In this document: piece by piece, positions 45,582 to 54,730 of the stretch
Position numbering within the stretch: the stretch's first letter is position 1
Layout: each line of letters begins with the position of its first letter
NCBI GenBank assembly: GCA_041200185.1
Contig: CP165730.1
Location: 434,001-498,000, forward strand
Direction: 5' to 3'
Source of the DNA: G041200185 sp041200185
GTDB taxonomy: Bacteria > Pseudomonadota > Alphaproteobacteria > BNTO01
DNA length: 64,000 nt
Notes under the pieces: model-generated
Seen by the model: the letters and a program-made list of their open reading frames with translations, nothing else
Told to the model about the DNA's origin: nothing
Databases searched by the model: none
Position numbers and translations under genes: made by a program

Positions 45582-45705
45582 TTTCTCTTGCTACGGGCAG
45601 CCCATCGTTCTAATTTTTTAAATGGCTTCGCATGTGCGGATGAGGCATTCATTCCTCGTCCCTTTTTCTGTAGAATGACCTTAGGAAGGGTAGGGAGAGA
45701 TATTC

Positions 45706-46785
45706 ATGTTTAAAGATCAGGACAAGCAAAAGGCACTCGATGCGGCTCTTGCGCAGATAGAGCGAGTTTTTGGAAGGGGTTCGGTCATGCGACTCGGCGA
45801 GGACAGCCATCTCGAGGTGGAGGTTATTTCAACGGGATGTTTGGGGCTTGACCTCGCTCTCGGCATTGGCGGTTTCCCTAAGGGGCGAATTATCGAGGTT
45901 TATGGACCTGAATCTTCTGGTAAAACGACACTGGCTTTGCACACCGTAGCCGAGGCTCAAAAAGCCGGAGGTACCTGCGCTTTTGTTGACGCTGAACATG
46001 CTTTGGATCCAAGCTATGCCCGCAAGCTCGGCATTAAAGTGGATGATTTACTCATCTCCCAACCTGATACGGGTGAACAGGCTCTTGAAATTGCAGATAC
46101 CCTTGTACGCAGCGGTGCCATTGATGTCGTTGTTATCGACAGCGTGGCGGCCCTTGTACCTAAGGCGGAGTTGGAGGGTGATATGGGAGACGCTCACATG
46201 GGTCTCCAGGCACGTCTTATGAGTCAAGCTTTGCGCAAACTAACGGGGTCAGTGTCAAAGACAGGTTGTATGGTGATTTTCATCAACCAAATCCGTCAGA
46301 AAATTGGAGTTATGTTTGGTAATCCCGAAACGACGACAGGCGGGAACGCTCTCAAGTTTTATGCGTCTGTCCGGCTTGATATCCGGCGCATCGGTACCAT
46401 CAAGGATCGAGAGACGGTTATCGGTAACCAGACGCGCATTAAAGTCGTAAAAAACAAGATGGCTCCTCCTTTCAAAGTGATTGAAGTCGATATTATGTAT
46501 GGCGAAGGTATTTCCAAAACAGGCGAACTCATCGATCTCGGTATTTGCGCGGGTATCATCGATAAATCAGGGTCTTGGTACGCTTATGGAGCCGAAAAGA
46601 TGGGACAGGGCAAAGAGGCTGCCAAACAGTATCTCCGCGATAACCCATCCAAAGCCGGCGAGATCGAGCAAGCTATTCGCGCTCACGCTGGTCTCATTAC
46701 AGAAAGCATGCTTACGGGAGCCGTTGAGACGAAACTCGAAGAAAATCTAGAAGCCACCCCTGAGGAAACGGCAGTTACCGAGTAG
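45706..46785 (+). CDS. recA: Recombinase RecA
   Basis: Strand exchange protein for homologous recombination and SOS activation. Walker A GPESSGKTTLALH is at about residues 67-79, Walker B VVVIDSVAALVPKAE at about 140, loop L1 MGLQARLMSQALRKL and L2 region QIRQKIGVMFGNPETTTGGNALKF follow. The length of 359 and acidic tail (LEENLEATPEETA) are normal. AGGGAG lies upstream of the ATG. The 120-bp upstream region contains only a single GTTC and no GTTC-N7-GTTC alphaproteobacterial LexA box, so SOS induction by LexA is not evident. Confidence 0.97.
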   Translation: MFKDQDKQKALDAALAQIERVFGRGSVMRLGEDSHLEVEVISTGCLGLDLALGIGGFPKGRIIEVYGPESSGKTTLALHTVAEAQKAGGTCAFVDAEHALDPSYARKLGIKVDDLLISQPDTGEQALEIADTLVRSGAIDVVVIDSVAALVPKAELEGDMGDAHMGLQARLMSQALRKLTGSVSKTGCMVIFINQIRQKIGVMFGNPETTTGGNALKFYASVRLDIRRIGTIKDRETVIGNQTRIKVVKNKMAPPFKVIEVDIMYGEGISKTGELIDLGICAGIIDKSGSWYAYGAEKMGQGKEAAKQYLRDNPSKAGEIEQAIRAHAGLITESMLTGAVETKLEENLEATPEETAVTE

Positions 46786-46807
46786 ACGGGCCCTCGGCTC
46801 TCGTTAG

Positions 46808-46837
46808 TCAGGCAACTTGCCCTGTTGAGTTGCCTGA
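46808..46837 (+). terminator. Perfect hairpin downstream of recA
   Basis: TCAGGCAACT (46808-46817) pairs perfectly with AGTTGCCTGA (46828-46837), loop 10 nt, 23 nt past the recA stop. No T-run follows, so it may act as a 3'-end stabiliser or a rho-assisted terminator. Confidence 0.6.
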
Positions 46838-46902
46838 TGATGGAGCTCTGCCTCTTAACGCCGGCGCTCTAATTCGGCCCTTTGCCTAGAAGATGTCTTT
46901 AA

Positions 46903-47316
46903 CTATTCGACGGTGTCAAAGTCTTCGTCTTCCCAGTTTTTGTGGCCATCAAGCTTATCTTCATTGCTAGATTTATTGATGGGATCGTTTCGAAGCCAGT
47001 CGTCCTCGTTAACGACTTCGTTTTCGTCGTTTATTTGAAAAACCCTAGCTCCAAAAATCTGAACTGCCGGCAAAATCTTCGGTAAGTCTGAAGGTGTGCA
47101 GGTACTACCATCGCTATGTTTTGACCACCATTCCAAAGCTTCTTCTTTAGTCAAAACCGGAGCATTAGCAGGGATAACAACATACTCTCTCTGGTCGGCT
47201 ACTACCTTTGTTCCACCGTCTAAATAACTCTTGATAGGATCGGATGAAAAGCTAATCAAAGGCGCAAAGCCAAATAACAATAACGCACTTCCCTTTAAAG
47301 ATTGAAATGAGATCAT
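46903..47316 (-). CDS. Hypothetical secreted acidic protein, 137 aa
   Basis: No family recognised. The ATG at 47316 (MISFQSLKGSALLLFGFAPL) gives a signal peptide with cleavage near SFSS; a TTG five codons earlier is weaker. The mature part has a small domain with VIPANAPVLTKEEALEWW and one cysteine, then an Asp/Glu/Asn-rich tail ending NWEDEDFDTVE. It lies downstream of the ATPase/secretin genes on the same strand with a 109-bp gap, so co-transcription is possible but not shown. Confidence 0.7.
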   Translation of the reverse strand: MISFQSLKGSALLLFGFAPLISFSSDPIKSYLDGGTKVVADQREYVVIPANAPVLTKEEALEWWSKHSDGSTCTPSDLPKILPAVQIFGARVFQINDENEVVNEDDWLRNDPINKSSNEDKLDGHKNWEDEDFDTVE

Positions 47317-47425
47317 AAAACTACCACTCAAAAAGCACCCACGGGGCGAATTTTATCACTCATTTTTCATCGAGTCATGTGTAGAGCACGGAAATTAAGA
47401 GTAGTTTGATTTTGGAATGCTTCCT

Positions 47426-48982
47426 TCACAGTTTTCCGCAAACGCTATTAACCTCTTCTATTGACGTCACACCTTTTTGGACTTTTTGTAATCCGTCCTG
47501 GTAAAGCGGGATGTATCCATTCTCGCGGGCACAACACCTCCACTCGTTCCACGTCGGTATCTGAGCAAGGCATGCGTCCATCACTTCATTCATGACTAGC
47601 AATTCGCTAATAGCTAAGCGGCCTTTGTAGCCGGTCCGTTGGCACTCCTTGCATCCTCGTCCTCCACAAGAACGGCAGAAACGCCGAACGAGGCGCTGTG
47701 ATAAAAGAGCTAGAAGTTGCCCTGATAGTAATGACATTGGAATTCCTAAATCCATCAGCCTCAGAGGAGCTTGCAAGACATCGTTAGCGTGAACTGTGGA
47801 CAAGACTAGATGCCCGGTCATGGACGCACGAAGGGCCATTTGGGCTGTTTCTTCATCACGAATTTCGCCGATAAAGATGATGTCCGGATCCTGTCTCAAA
47901 ATGGAACGCACTCCATCAGCGAACCCCAAAACATCTGAATGTTGTATTTCCGTCTGACGGATGTTTTCAAATTGGTACTCTACGGGGTCTTCGAGTGTCA
48001 TGATATTTTTCGTTGAGGCGTCCATCTGCGCACAAAGGGCATACAATGTTGTCGTTTTTCCCGATCCTGTTGGACCGCAAAGCAAAATGAGTCCGTAGGG
48101 CCGTTGGACTAACCTTTTTAAAGCCAACACAGTAGGTGCTTCAAACCCTAGTTGATCGAGTGATACCAGTTGTTTATTGCGCGTAAGAACGCGTATTACT
48201 AAGCTTTCACCATGAATTGTCGGATGGGTGGAAACACGAAAATCGACTCTCTGTTGTTGAATCGTTAGACTAAAATGCCCTGATTGAGGTCTGCGCGACT
48301 CTGAAATATCTAGATTAGATAAAACTTTTAAACGGATGACGACGTGCGGCCAAATATTTTCGTGGAGCTCATACGCTGTCTGCAACACACCATCCACCCG
48401 GAATCGTACATGAACAAGATGCGATGATGGCTGAAAATGAATGTCCGAAGCCTCAGCCTTAAGGGCGTTCTGGAGAAGCGAATCCACAAGATTTACGACA
48501 TCATCGTGTCCAGGAGCCTGTGCTGAAAAATTGGATTCCTCTTTCTTTAAAAATGTCGATAAGACTTTTTCGAGTTGCTTGGAAAAGATGTAGAAAAAAG
48601 AAATCGTGCGTCCTTTTAGCTTGTTTTGCAGGCGGTCGACAATATGATCCCTTGTTACGAGATCGTAGGGATCCACCATCGCTACCTCAATGGTTTCTCT
48701 TCTCAATTTCCACACCACGAATTTTCGTTCAGACATGGTCTCGAAGCTAAATAACTCCATTCCGTCAGAGTCCGGTCCAAAGGAGTCGTCGATGAAAGGG
48801 ATCCCTGTTACCTCAGACAAAAGGCTTTGTATTGTTGCCTTGTCCACAAAATCTAAACGTAGACAGATATCAGCAAAACTTTCTCCAGTTCGCCTTCGTT
48901 CCTCACGGACAACTTCGGTTTGGTCCGAACGAAGAAGCTTTCTTTCCTTTAATACCTCTTCGAGTCTCTTGTCAGTGAACAT
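47426..48982 (-). CDS. gspE: GspE/PilB-type secretion or pilus assembly ATPase
   Basis: Cytoplasmic hexameric ATPase that powers type II secretion or type IV pilus extension. It has an N-terminal MshEN-like region (about 1-90), then the ATPase core with ASDIHFQP, RVDGVLQ, DISESRRPQSG, Walker A GPTGSGKTTTLYAL (about 300), the Asp box TLEDPVEYQ, Walker B DIIFIGEIRDEETAQMALRA and the His box TGHLVLSTVHANDVL. The tetracysteine element is unusually compressed: CRSCGGRGCKEC with only four residues between the two CxxC pairs. Length is 518. The secretin gene lies 101 bp upstream. The inner-membrane platform protein and pseudopilins are not in the window. Confidence 0.92.
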   Translation of the reverse strand: MFTDKRLEEVLKERKLLRSDQTEVVREERRRTGESFADICLRLDFVDKATIQSLLSEVTGIPFIDDSFGPDSDGMELFSFETMSERKFVVWKLRRETIEVAMVDPYDLVTRDHIVDRLQNKLKGRTISFFYIFSKQLEKVLSTFLKKEESNFSAQAPGHDDVVNLVDSLLQNALKAEASDIHFQPSSHLVHVRFRVDGVLQTAYELHENIWPHVVIRLKVLSNLDISESRRPQSGHFSLTIQQQRVDFRVSTHPTIHGESLVIRVLTRNKQLVSLDQLGFEAPTVLALKRLVQRPYGLILLCGPTGSGKTTTLYALCAQMDASTKNIMTLEDPVEYQFENIRQTEIQHSDVLGFADGVRSILRQDPDIIFIGEIRDEETAQMALRASMTGHLVLSTVHANDVLQAPLRLMDLGIPMSLLSGQLLALLSQRLVRRFCRSCGGRGCKECQRTGYKGRLAISELLVMNEVMDACLAQIPTWNEWRCCARENGYIPLYQDGLQKVQKGVTSIEEVNSVCGKL

Positions 48983-49083
48983 GAGTAAAAGCTGTAAAAT
49001 TATCTAATACATTGTCATTATAACTTCTTTACGAAAATTCATGATTAATAATTCTATATAAGAAGGTATATTTTTACATACTA

Positions 49084-50826
49084 TCATATAGGCCGAGGAT
49101 CTCTTATGTACAGGTGCATCAGCCTCTCGTCTGAGGGGGCGAGAGTCGGGGTATCCAAAATTTTCACACGAATTAAGATAACAAGTTCCTTTAACTGGTC
49201 ATCCTTTTTAAGGCTTGAAAACACTTCTTTCACAACGGGAACATCTCCCAAAAAGGGGTACTTATTTCGCGAATGAGCGGAGTACGTTTCCATAAAGCCA
49301 CCTAAAATCCCAACTTCACCATTCGCCAGGCGCAGAACAGAATCAATTTCCTTTACTTCAATAATCGGGACCTTCGAATCAGGAAGGTCCTTCGTGTTGC
49401 TGTTATTATTTTGACGAACCGCAATAGCCATGGAGGGGTCGCTCACCTCGGTAACAAGGCGAGAAATTGTTGGGCGGAGGAAGAGAATAACACTATTCGT
49501 TGCAGGATCAATTGCTGGCTGGACCGTCATAACCAGTCCGACAGGAATAGTTTGAATATCACTTCCAACACTGAAATCGTTATAATCACTTTTTGTTGAA
49601 ACGTGGCGGCTATAGTTGAGTTTAAAATAAACTTGATTTTGAGCGACCTTCAGAACGGCACTTTGGTTGTTCATAACCGTCAGTCGTGGACTCGATAAAG
49701 TCTTCGTTGCACCAAAAGACTGTAAGCTCTTCATAATTCCCATCATGCCCCCTTCTAAAGAAGCAGTGTACTGAATAAAACCATCGGTTATATTCAGATT
49801 TGTTATTGATGAATTCGCTGTATTTGACAAACTACTAATAAAATTATGCCCACCTATAAAACTATTTTTGTAACTCTGTTCTGTAGATGTTCCGTCTTGA
49901 CTCGTAGACGAGCCGCCCGAACTCGTCGAGTTTGCAGAGGATTTGTTTGCTGGTAAAAATCCCCAGTCAATTCCGCTCTTAAACTTTTCATCAAGAGTTA
50001 CCTCTACTACCTTAGCCTCGACTAAAATCTGGCTACTGACAGACTTTCTTAGAAGATCGAGATATTCTCGCACGCGGTAATGTTGTTCTGATGTTCCCCA
50101 AACGGATACCACCCCTGCTTGCTTGTGGAGGGAAAAAGGAGCTACACGCGCTTTTTCCTCCCCTTCAGCGGGAGCGAGCAAATTTTGCAAATTAACCTCA
50201 AGTTCCTTCCAGAAATCACTCGCACTACTCATGCTAACTGAGGTGTTGGATCCATTTTCACCAGAGTGGCACGATGTAACCACGCCCTCTTCAGAGGGCT
50301 TCATCCCGTGTGAAAAAATATCTGTTCCGGAAGAAATTTTGTTCTCGCTTGATCTAACAAAATTCAAAAACTGAAGTGGATAACTGCGACTGAAGGGGAG
50401 ATCAGGCTCAATAAAGAGCAAGCCATTCTCGAAACGGTAACGAAGTTTTTCGAGGGCACAAAGATTTTCAAGGACATTCACAAAGGACTTGTTTGAAATG
50501 GATAAACTTGTTTTTCTATTACGAATATTTTTATCAAGGTAAATATCGACATCTAAGTAAGCTGCTAACTTTTCAAAGAGAGCAGATAGAGGAATATCAG
50601 CAACCATGTGTAAGGATACCTTCGTCTTGAAAGCGTCAGGTAAGGTTGGAGCGGCTGTTCGCTTACCATGTGAAGAAGATGTGATTCTACGTTCTTCAGG
50701 AGCTGTGAGCGTCTCAAAGTCTTTTGTTGTTAATTCAGGACCCAATGGTGAACTTGCTCGAAACTGGCATCCTGTAAGGATCAGAGACAAGAAGATAGCC
50801 ACACTGCTGTATGGAATAGACGTCAT
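49084..50826 (-). CDS. Secretin lipoprotein, MshL/PilQ/GspD superfamily
   Basis: Outer-membrane channel ring for type II secretion or a type IV/MSHA-like pilus. The N-terminus is a lipoprotein signal with lipobox LTGC (Cys at about 20). Next comes an STN/N-domain (VSLHMVADIPLSALFEKLAAYLDVDIYLDK), then a Ser/Asn/Gly-rich loop. The secretin core carries ILVEAKVVEVTLDEKFKSG, SSPRLTVMNNQSAVLKVAQ, IPVGLVMTVQPAID and, near the end, VGILGGFMETYSAHSRNKYPFLGDVP, the family signature. The order and lipobox resemble MshL. The Ser/Asn-rich insertion after GFLPANKSS is long. It is transcribed divergently from rne and precedes the ATPase gene. Confidence 0.9.
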   Translation of the reverse strand: MTSIPYSSVAIFLSLILTGCQFRASSPLGPELTTKDFETLTAPEERRITSSSHGKRTAAPTLPDAFKTKVSLHMVADIPLSALFEKLAAYLDVDIYLDKNIRNRKTSLSISNKSFVNVLENLCALEKLRYRFENGLLFIEPDLPFSRSYPLQFLNFVRSSENKISSGTDIFSHGMKPSEEGVVTSCHSGENGSNTSVSMSSASDFWKELEVNLQNLLAPAEGEEKARVAPFSLHKQAGVVSVWGTSEQHYRVREYLDLLRKSVSSQILVEAKVVEVTLDEKFKSGIDWGFLPANKSSANSTSSGGSSTSQDGTSTEQSYKNSFIGGHNFISSLSNTANSSITNLNITDGFIQYTASLEGGMMGIMKSLQSFGATKTLSSPRLTVMNNQSAVLKVAQNQVYFKLNYSRHVSTKSDYNDFSVGSDIQTIPVGLVMTVQPAIDPATNSVILFLRPTISRLVTEVSDPSMAIAVRQNNNSNTKDLPDSKVPIIEVKEIDSVLRLANGEVGILGGFMETYSAHSRNKYPFLGDVPVVKEVFSSLKKDDQLKELVILIRVKILDTPTLAPSDERLMHLYIRDPRPI

Positions 50827-51097
50827 GGTTCTGCCTTTCCGACCTCCTTACTCACTATAGGGACGAAAAGATGAACAGATGGTTAACGCCCAGATTTAAG
50901 CCAACACTGTTTTTTCGATAACCCTGGTAGATCCAGGTAGCATTTTATGCTTTACTTATAAAGTGTAGGGTTCCCAAAGGCCTACACTAGAGATTTTACG
51001 CAGACGGTGGATTGCCAGCGGACAGGTGTCGTGGCGTTTCCCGTTCGTGTTTGAGTACAATTCGAGCCTCTTAAGAGGCCTAGAGGAGATGTGATAG

Positions 51098-53857
51098 ATG
51101 ACAAAGAAGATTTTAGTGAATGCACAAAACCCAGAAGAAACGCGTGTTGCCGTTTTATCTGGTGAGGAACTTGTCGATTTCGATACCGAATGCACAAGCA
51201 AAAAACACATAAAAGGGAATATTTATCTAGCCAGGGTTGTCCGTGTTGAGCCGTCGCTTCAAGCCGTCTTCATTGAATACGGCGCTGAGCACAATGGTTT
51301 CTTGCCTTTCTCGGAAATTCATCCTGACTATTACAAAATCCCAATCGACGACCAGCGTTTTGAGGAGGAGACTGAAGAGGAGGAGGAACTCGAGGAAACT
51401 CCCGCTTCGCCCCCTGCTCAAGCAACCTCTATTGATGAATTTGCTTACCCCGAAAGCATGCTTAGTGTCTTCCGTGCAGATTCTTCAGAGGTCACCACCG
51501 AAGAGAAACCTATTCGTCATAAGCGCAAAAAACGTCGTCGCTACAGCGTTCAGGAAGTGATCTTTCCCAAACAAGTTCTTCTCGTCCAGGCAACAAAGGA
51601 TGAACGAGGAAGTAAGTGTGCCGCCTTTACAACTTATCTTTCTCTTGCAGGCCAGTACTGCGTCCTCATGCCGAATGCAGGAGAACGAACAGGCGGAATT
51701 TCCAAGCGTATCCAAGAGGATGACACGCGTAACCGCCTCAGAAGTATCGTCAAAGATCTCAATGTTCCGGAAAAAATGTCGATTATCATTCGTACCGCCG
51801 GACAGGAGCGCACAAAGGTAGAAATCCGTCGCGATTTTGACTATCTCTCCCGCCTCTGGGACGAGATTCGTTCTAAAACTCTCGAGTCTAACGCTCCTCT
51901 TCTTATCCACGCTGAGGCGGACGTTCTAGCCCGAGCTGTTCGTGATTTTTACCAGAAAGATGTTGAGGAAATTCTCGTTGATACGCAGGATGCCTATAAA
52001 AAACTCCGTTTGTTCATGAAACAACTTTCACCAAGTGGTGTGAAAAAGATCAAACTTTACAAAGACGTAGATAACGTTTCTTTGTTCAATGCGTTTGATA
52101 TCGAACGACAAGTAGTAGCGATGGTCACACCTCGAGTTCCCTTGCCTTCAGGTGGTTCCCTAGTTATTGGCCAAACAGAGGCTCTCGTTGCCATTGACGT
52201 TAATTCAGGGCGAGCGACTCGGGAACGTAATATTGACACAACAGCCCTTAAAACGAACCTTGAAGCTGCCCGTGAGATTGCGCGCCAACTTCGTCTTCGC
52301 GACCTTTCTGGCCTCATCGTCATCGACTTTATCGATATGAGCGAGCACCGCCACAACATCCAAGTTGAGAAGGAATTCCGGCAACAGGTCGCCCTCGACC
52401 GTGCTCGTATCCAGCTGGGGACAATTAGTCAATTTGGGCTTCTCGAGCTTTCCCGACAGCGTTTGCGGTCGAGCGTAATGGAAATCTACAGCGAGATCTG
52501 TCCTCACTGCCAAGGGCGTGGGATGACCTATTCGCGCCAGTACTTTGTTTCGACTGTCTTGCACGCCCTCGAAAAGGCGGTCTCGACAGAAGAGATCAGC
52601 CTGGCTCACCTTTATACTCCATCGACTATTACCGACCTCTTGCTTAATCAAAATCGCAAGAGTATTTGTGATATGGAAACTAAATATAACTGTAGCATTA
52701 CCATTCACACAGACGATAATCTGTCAGATGTAGATTTCATGATTGATACTGGCAAAGGAGCGCCTTCTTTGCTATCTCTCGTCAAATCGCCAGAAGAATC
52801 GGAAGAGGAGAAACAGCCAGCAAAAGGAACGAATACTTCGCCGCGAAAACATCACCAGACTTCAACAGCCACTCCTCAAGTGAATCAGCCTGCTGGAGGA
52901 GGAGATCATCAATCCGCCAATTCTTTACCCGAAGTCGCTAAAGAGGTCCATGAGGAAAATGAATCTTCATCAGAATCTGAAGTTTCTGATGAAGTAACAA
53001 AAGAACAAACGTTTGATCAACGTAGTTCTCCTTTTGGGCCGCACAGAAGACGTCGCAATCGATATTTTCGCCGATTCCGTGATAACAATACCTTCGTGGA
53101 CCAAAAAGGGAACTCGATCGATCATCCTTCCCAGGTCGATGCTGAAGTGGTCGAAGCCGTCGCCGGCAAGCCTAAGGATATGGCCCTTCCGTACTCCTTA
53201 CCGACAGATTCCAAGACTCCAGCTACCGTCGAGCCTACCCTAGATAAAACAACACCCGATTTGGAAGAAAACTCGGCTTCGAATGCTGGAAGAGAGAAGA
53301 AAAGATCCCTTCGTAAGAATAATTATCCTCGTCGAAATAGAGGCGCTTCAGAAAAAACGCCATTAGCTAACCCTGAAAAGGAGCTAGAAAGTCCTCAGCA
53401 AAGTCCTTTGCTCAGTGCTGCAACTTCCTCCTCATTGCCGCAACCTGTTTCCGTTTTGCCAGCCTTGGGTGAGAAAGTGCAGGAAGAACCGGGTAGAACG
53501 AGAGGAGATGAGCATGCGTCTTTCCCTTCTCAACGTAGGCGTCGGAGCAGAAGGGGCGATTCTTCGGCGCCACAGCAAGACCGTGAAAATACCCCGAATT
53601 CAACTGCAAAAGAAAACACGGCTCCCTCTGGGAATCAGGGAACAGCTTCTGTGCGTCAGGAGACCCCAAACGAGCCTCTTTCGGACACACCCCCCGAAAA
53701 TAGCCAAAGTCCTCGCAAGTCAACCACAAAGGCTGTGAAGAATAAAGAATCGTCATCTAAGTCGCCTTCCAAAAAGAGTTGGATTCAGCGAATTTTTCAA
53801 GCAAAGGAGGGCCCGAATGAGGGGAGTGGCGACTCATCATCGCCTGATAAGGAGTAA
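51098..53857 (+). CDS. rne: Ribonuclease E
   Basis: Essential endoribonuclease for mRNA decay and rRNA/tRNA processing, and degradosome scaffold. The N-terminus MTKKILVNAQNPEETRVAVL leads into an S1 domain (KGNIYLARVVRVEPSLQAVFIEYGAEHNGFLPF) interrupted by an acidic then basic insertion (about 95-150), an alphaproteobacterial trait. The catalytic core shows VAIDVNSGRATRERNIDTTALKTNLEAAREIARQLRLRDLSGLIVIDFIDM and the zinc-link CPHCQGRG (about 470). The last 350 residues are disordered, with Arg clusters (RRRRNRYFRRFRD, RRRRSRRG). Enolase, a known partner, is encoded 20 kb away. Confidence 0.95.
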   Translation: MTKKILVNAQNPEETRVAVLSGEELVDFDTECTSKKHIKGNIYLARVVRVEPSLQAVFIEYGAEHNGFLPFSEIHPDYYKIPIDDQRFEEETEEEEELEETPASPPAQATSIDEFAYPESMLSVFRADSSEVTTEEKPIRHKRKKRRRYSVQEVIFPKQVLLVQATKDERGSKCAAFTTYLSLAGQYCVLMPNAGERTGGISKRIQEDDTRNRLRSIVKDLNVPEKMSIIIRTAGQERTKVEIRRDFDYLSRLWDEIRSKTLESNAPLLIHAEADVLARAVRDFYQKDVEEILVDTQDAYKKLRLFMKQLSPSGVKKIKLYKDVDNVSLFNAFDIERQVVAMVTPRVPLPSGGSLVIGQTEALVAIDVNSGRATRERNIDTTALKTNLEAAREIARQLRLRDLSGLIVIDFIDMSEHRHNIQVEKEFRQQVALDRARIQLGTISQFGLLELSRQRLRSSVMEIYSEICPHCQGRGMTYSRQYFVSTVLHALEKAVSTEEISLAHLYTPSTITDLLLNQNRKSICDMETKYNCSITIHTDDNLSDVDFMIDTGKGAPSLLSLVKSPEESEEEKQPAKGTNTSPRKHHQTSTATPQVNQPAGGGDHQSANSLPEVAKEVHEENESSSESEVSDEVTKEQTFDQRSSPFGPHRRRRNRYFRRFRDNNTFVDQKGNSIDHPSQVDAEVVEAVAGKPKDMALPYSLPTDSKTPATVEPTLDKTTPDLEENSASNAGREKKRSLRKNNYPRRNRGASEKTPLANPEKELESPQQSPLLSAATSSSLPQPVSVLPALGEKVQEEPGRTRGDEHASFPSQRRRRSRRGDSSAPQQDRENTPNSTAKENTAPSGNQGTASVRQETPNEPLSDTPPENSQSPRKSTTKAVKNKESSSKSPSKKSWIQRIFQAKEGPNEGSGDSSSPDKE

Positions 53858-53907
53858 AAATATATAAAAATAAAGCCGATAGAAAAGTTATGGAAGTGAG
53901 GTGCTTC

Positions 53908-54534
53908 GTGCCAGATCCTATAAAAGTTTACCCACGAGCGAACGACACAGAAACAGTTTATCTGAAGTCTGTCATATCGAATCCGAACATCATTGTTGGT
54001 GAGTTTACGATGTACCATGACTTCGTTCGAGACCCTTGCGATTTTGAAAAGAACAACGTCCTTTATCATCATGCCATCAATCATGACAGGTTGATTATTG
54101 GGAAGTTTTGCTCGATCGCCTGTGGAGCTCGTTTTCTCTTTAATGGAGGAAACCATGCGCTTTCAAGTCTGTCGACTTATCCGTTTCCTGTTTTTTTCGA
54201 CGAATGGCAGACAAGCCGGAAAGACATCACGCATGCCTGGGACAACAAAGGCGATATCATCATTGGCAACGACGTATGGATCGGCTATGAGGCCGTGATC
54301 TTGGCTGGAGTGACTATTGGAAATGGTGCTGTTATCGGTACCCGAGCTGTTGTGACCAAAGACGTTCCGCCCTACACAATTGTTGGAGGGGTCCCTGCCA
54401 AGCCCATCCGCAAACGCTTTGACGACAGTACCATTCAAAAACTCCAAGAACTTCAGTGGTGGGATTGGCCTGTCGAAAAGATCCAAGCCAACCTAGCCGC
54501 CATCCAAAAAGGGCAACTAAGCCAATTAGCCTAG
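53908..54534 (+). CDS. Vat/CatB-family (xenobiotic) O-acetyltransferase
   Basis: Left-handed beta-helix acetyltransferase of the family that includes streptogramin A (Vat) and type B chloramphenicol acetyltransferases. The GTG at 53908 (GAGG 6 nt upstream) gives the usual short start PDPIKVYPRAND. Then follow ISNPNIIVGEFTMYHD, KFCSIACGARFLFNGGNHALSS with the catalytic His, STYPF, DIIIGNDVWIGYEAVILAGVTIGNGAVIGTRAVVTKDV, PYTIVGGVPAKPIRKRF and the WWDWP end block. Length is 208. It follows rne closely. Whether it inactivates an antibiotic or acts on an endogenous sugar or amine cannot be decided by sequence. Confidence 0.9.
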   Translation: MPDPIKVYPRANDTETVYLKSVISNPNIIVGEFTMYHDFVRDPCDFEKNNVLYHHAINHDRLIIGKFCSIACGARFLFNGGNHALSSLSTYPFPVFFDEWQTSRKDITHAWDNKGDIIIGNDVWIGYEAVILAGVTIGNGAVIGTRAVVTKDVPPYTIVGGVPAKPIRKRFDDSTIQKLQELQWWDWPVEKIQANLAAIQKGQLSQLA

Positions 54535-54730
54535 AGGGAGACGGTGGGGGGATGGGAGTGCTCCTATCTCCCTCGTTCACGTAGGGCAAGTTTTGTCATC
54601 GGCCCTGAACATTTTCGCTCTAGACGCCAGACTCCCCTTAATGATACACCCCGACCAGTCATCTACTGTAACTTATCTATTTGGTTAGTTTTTTAAACCA
54701 ATAAGTTTTTAATATAAAAGGAGTTTTAAT

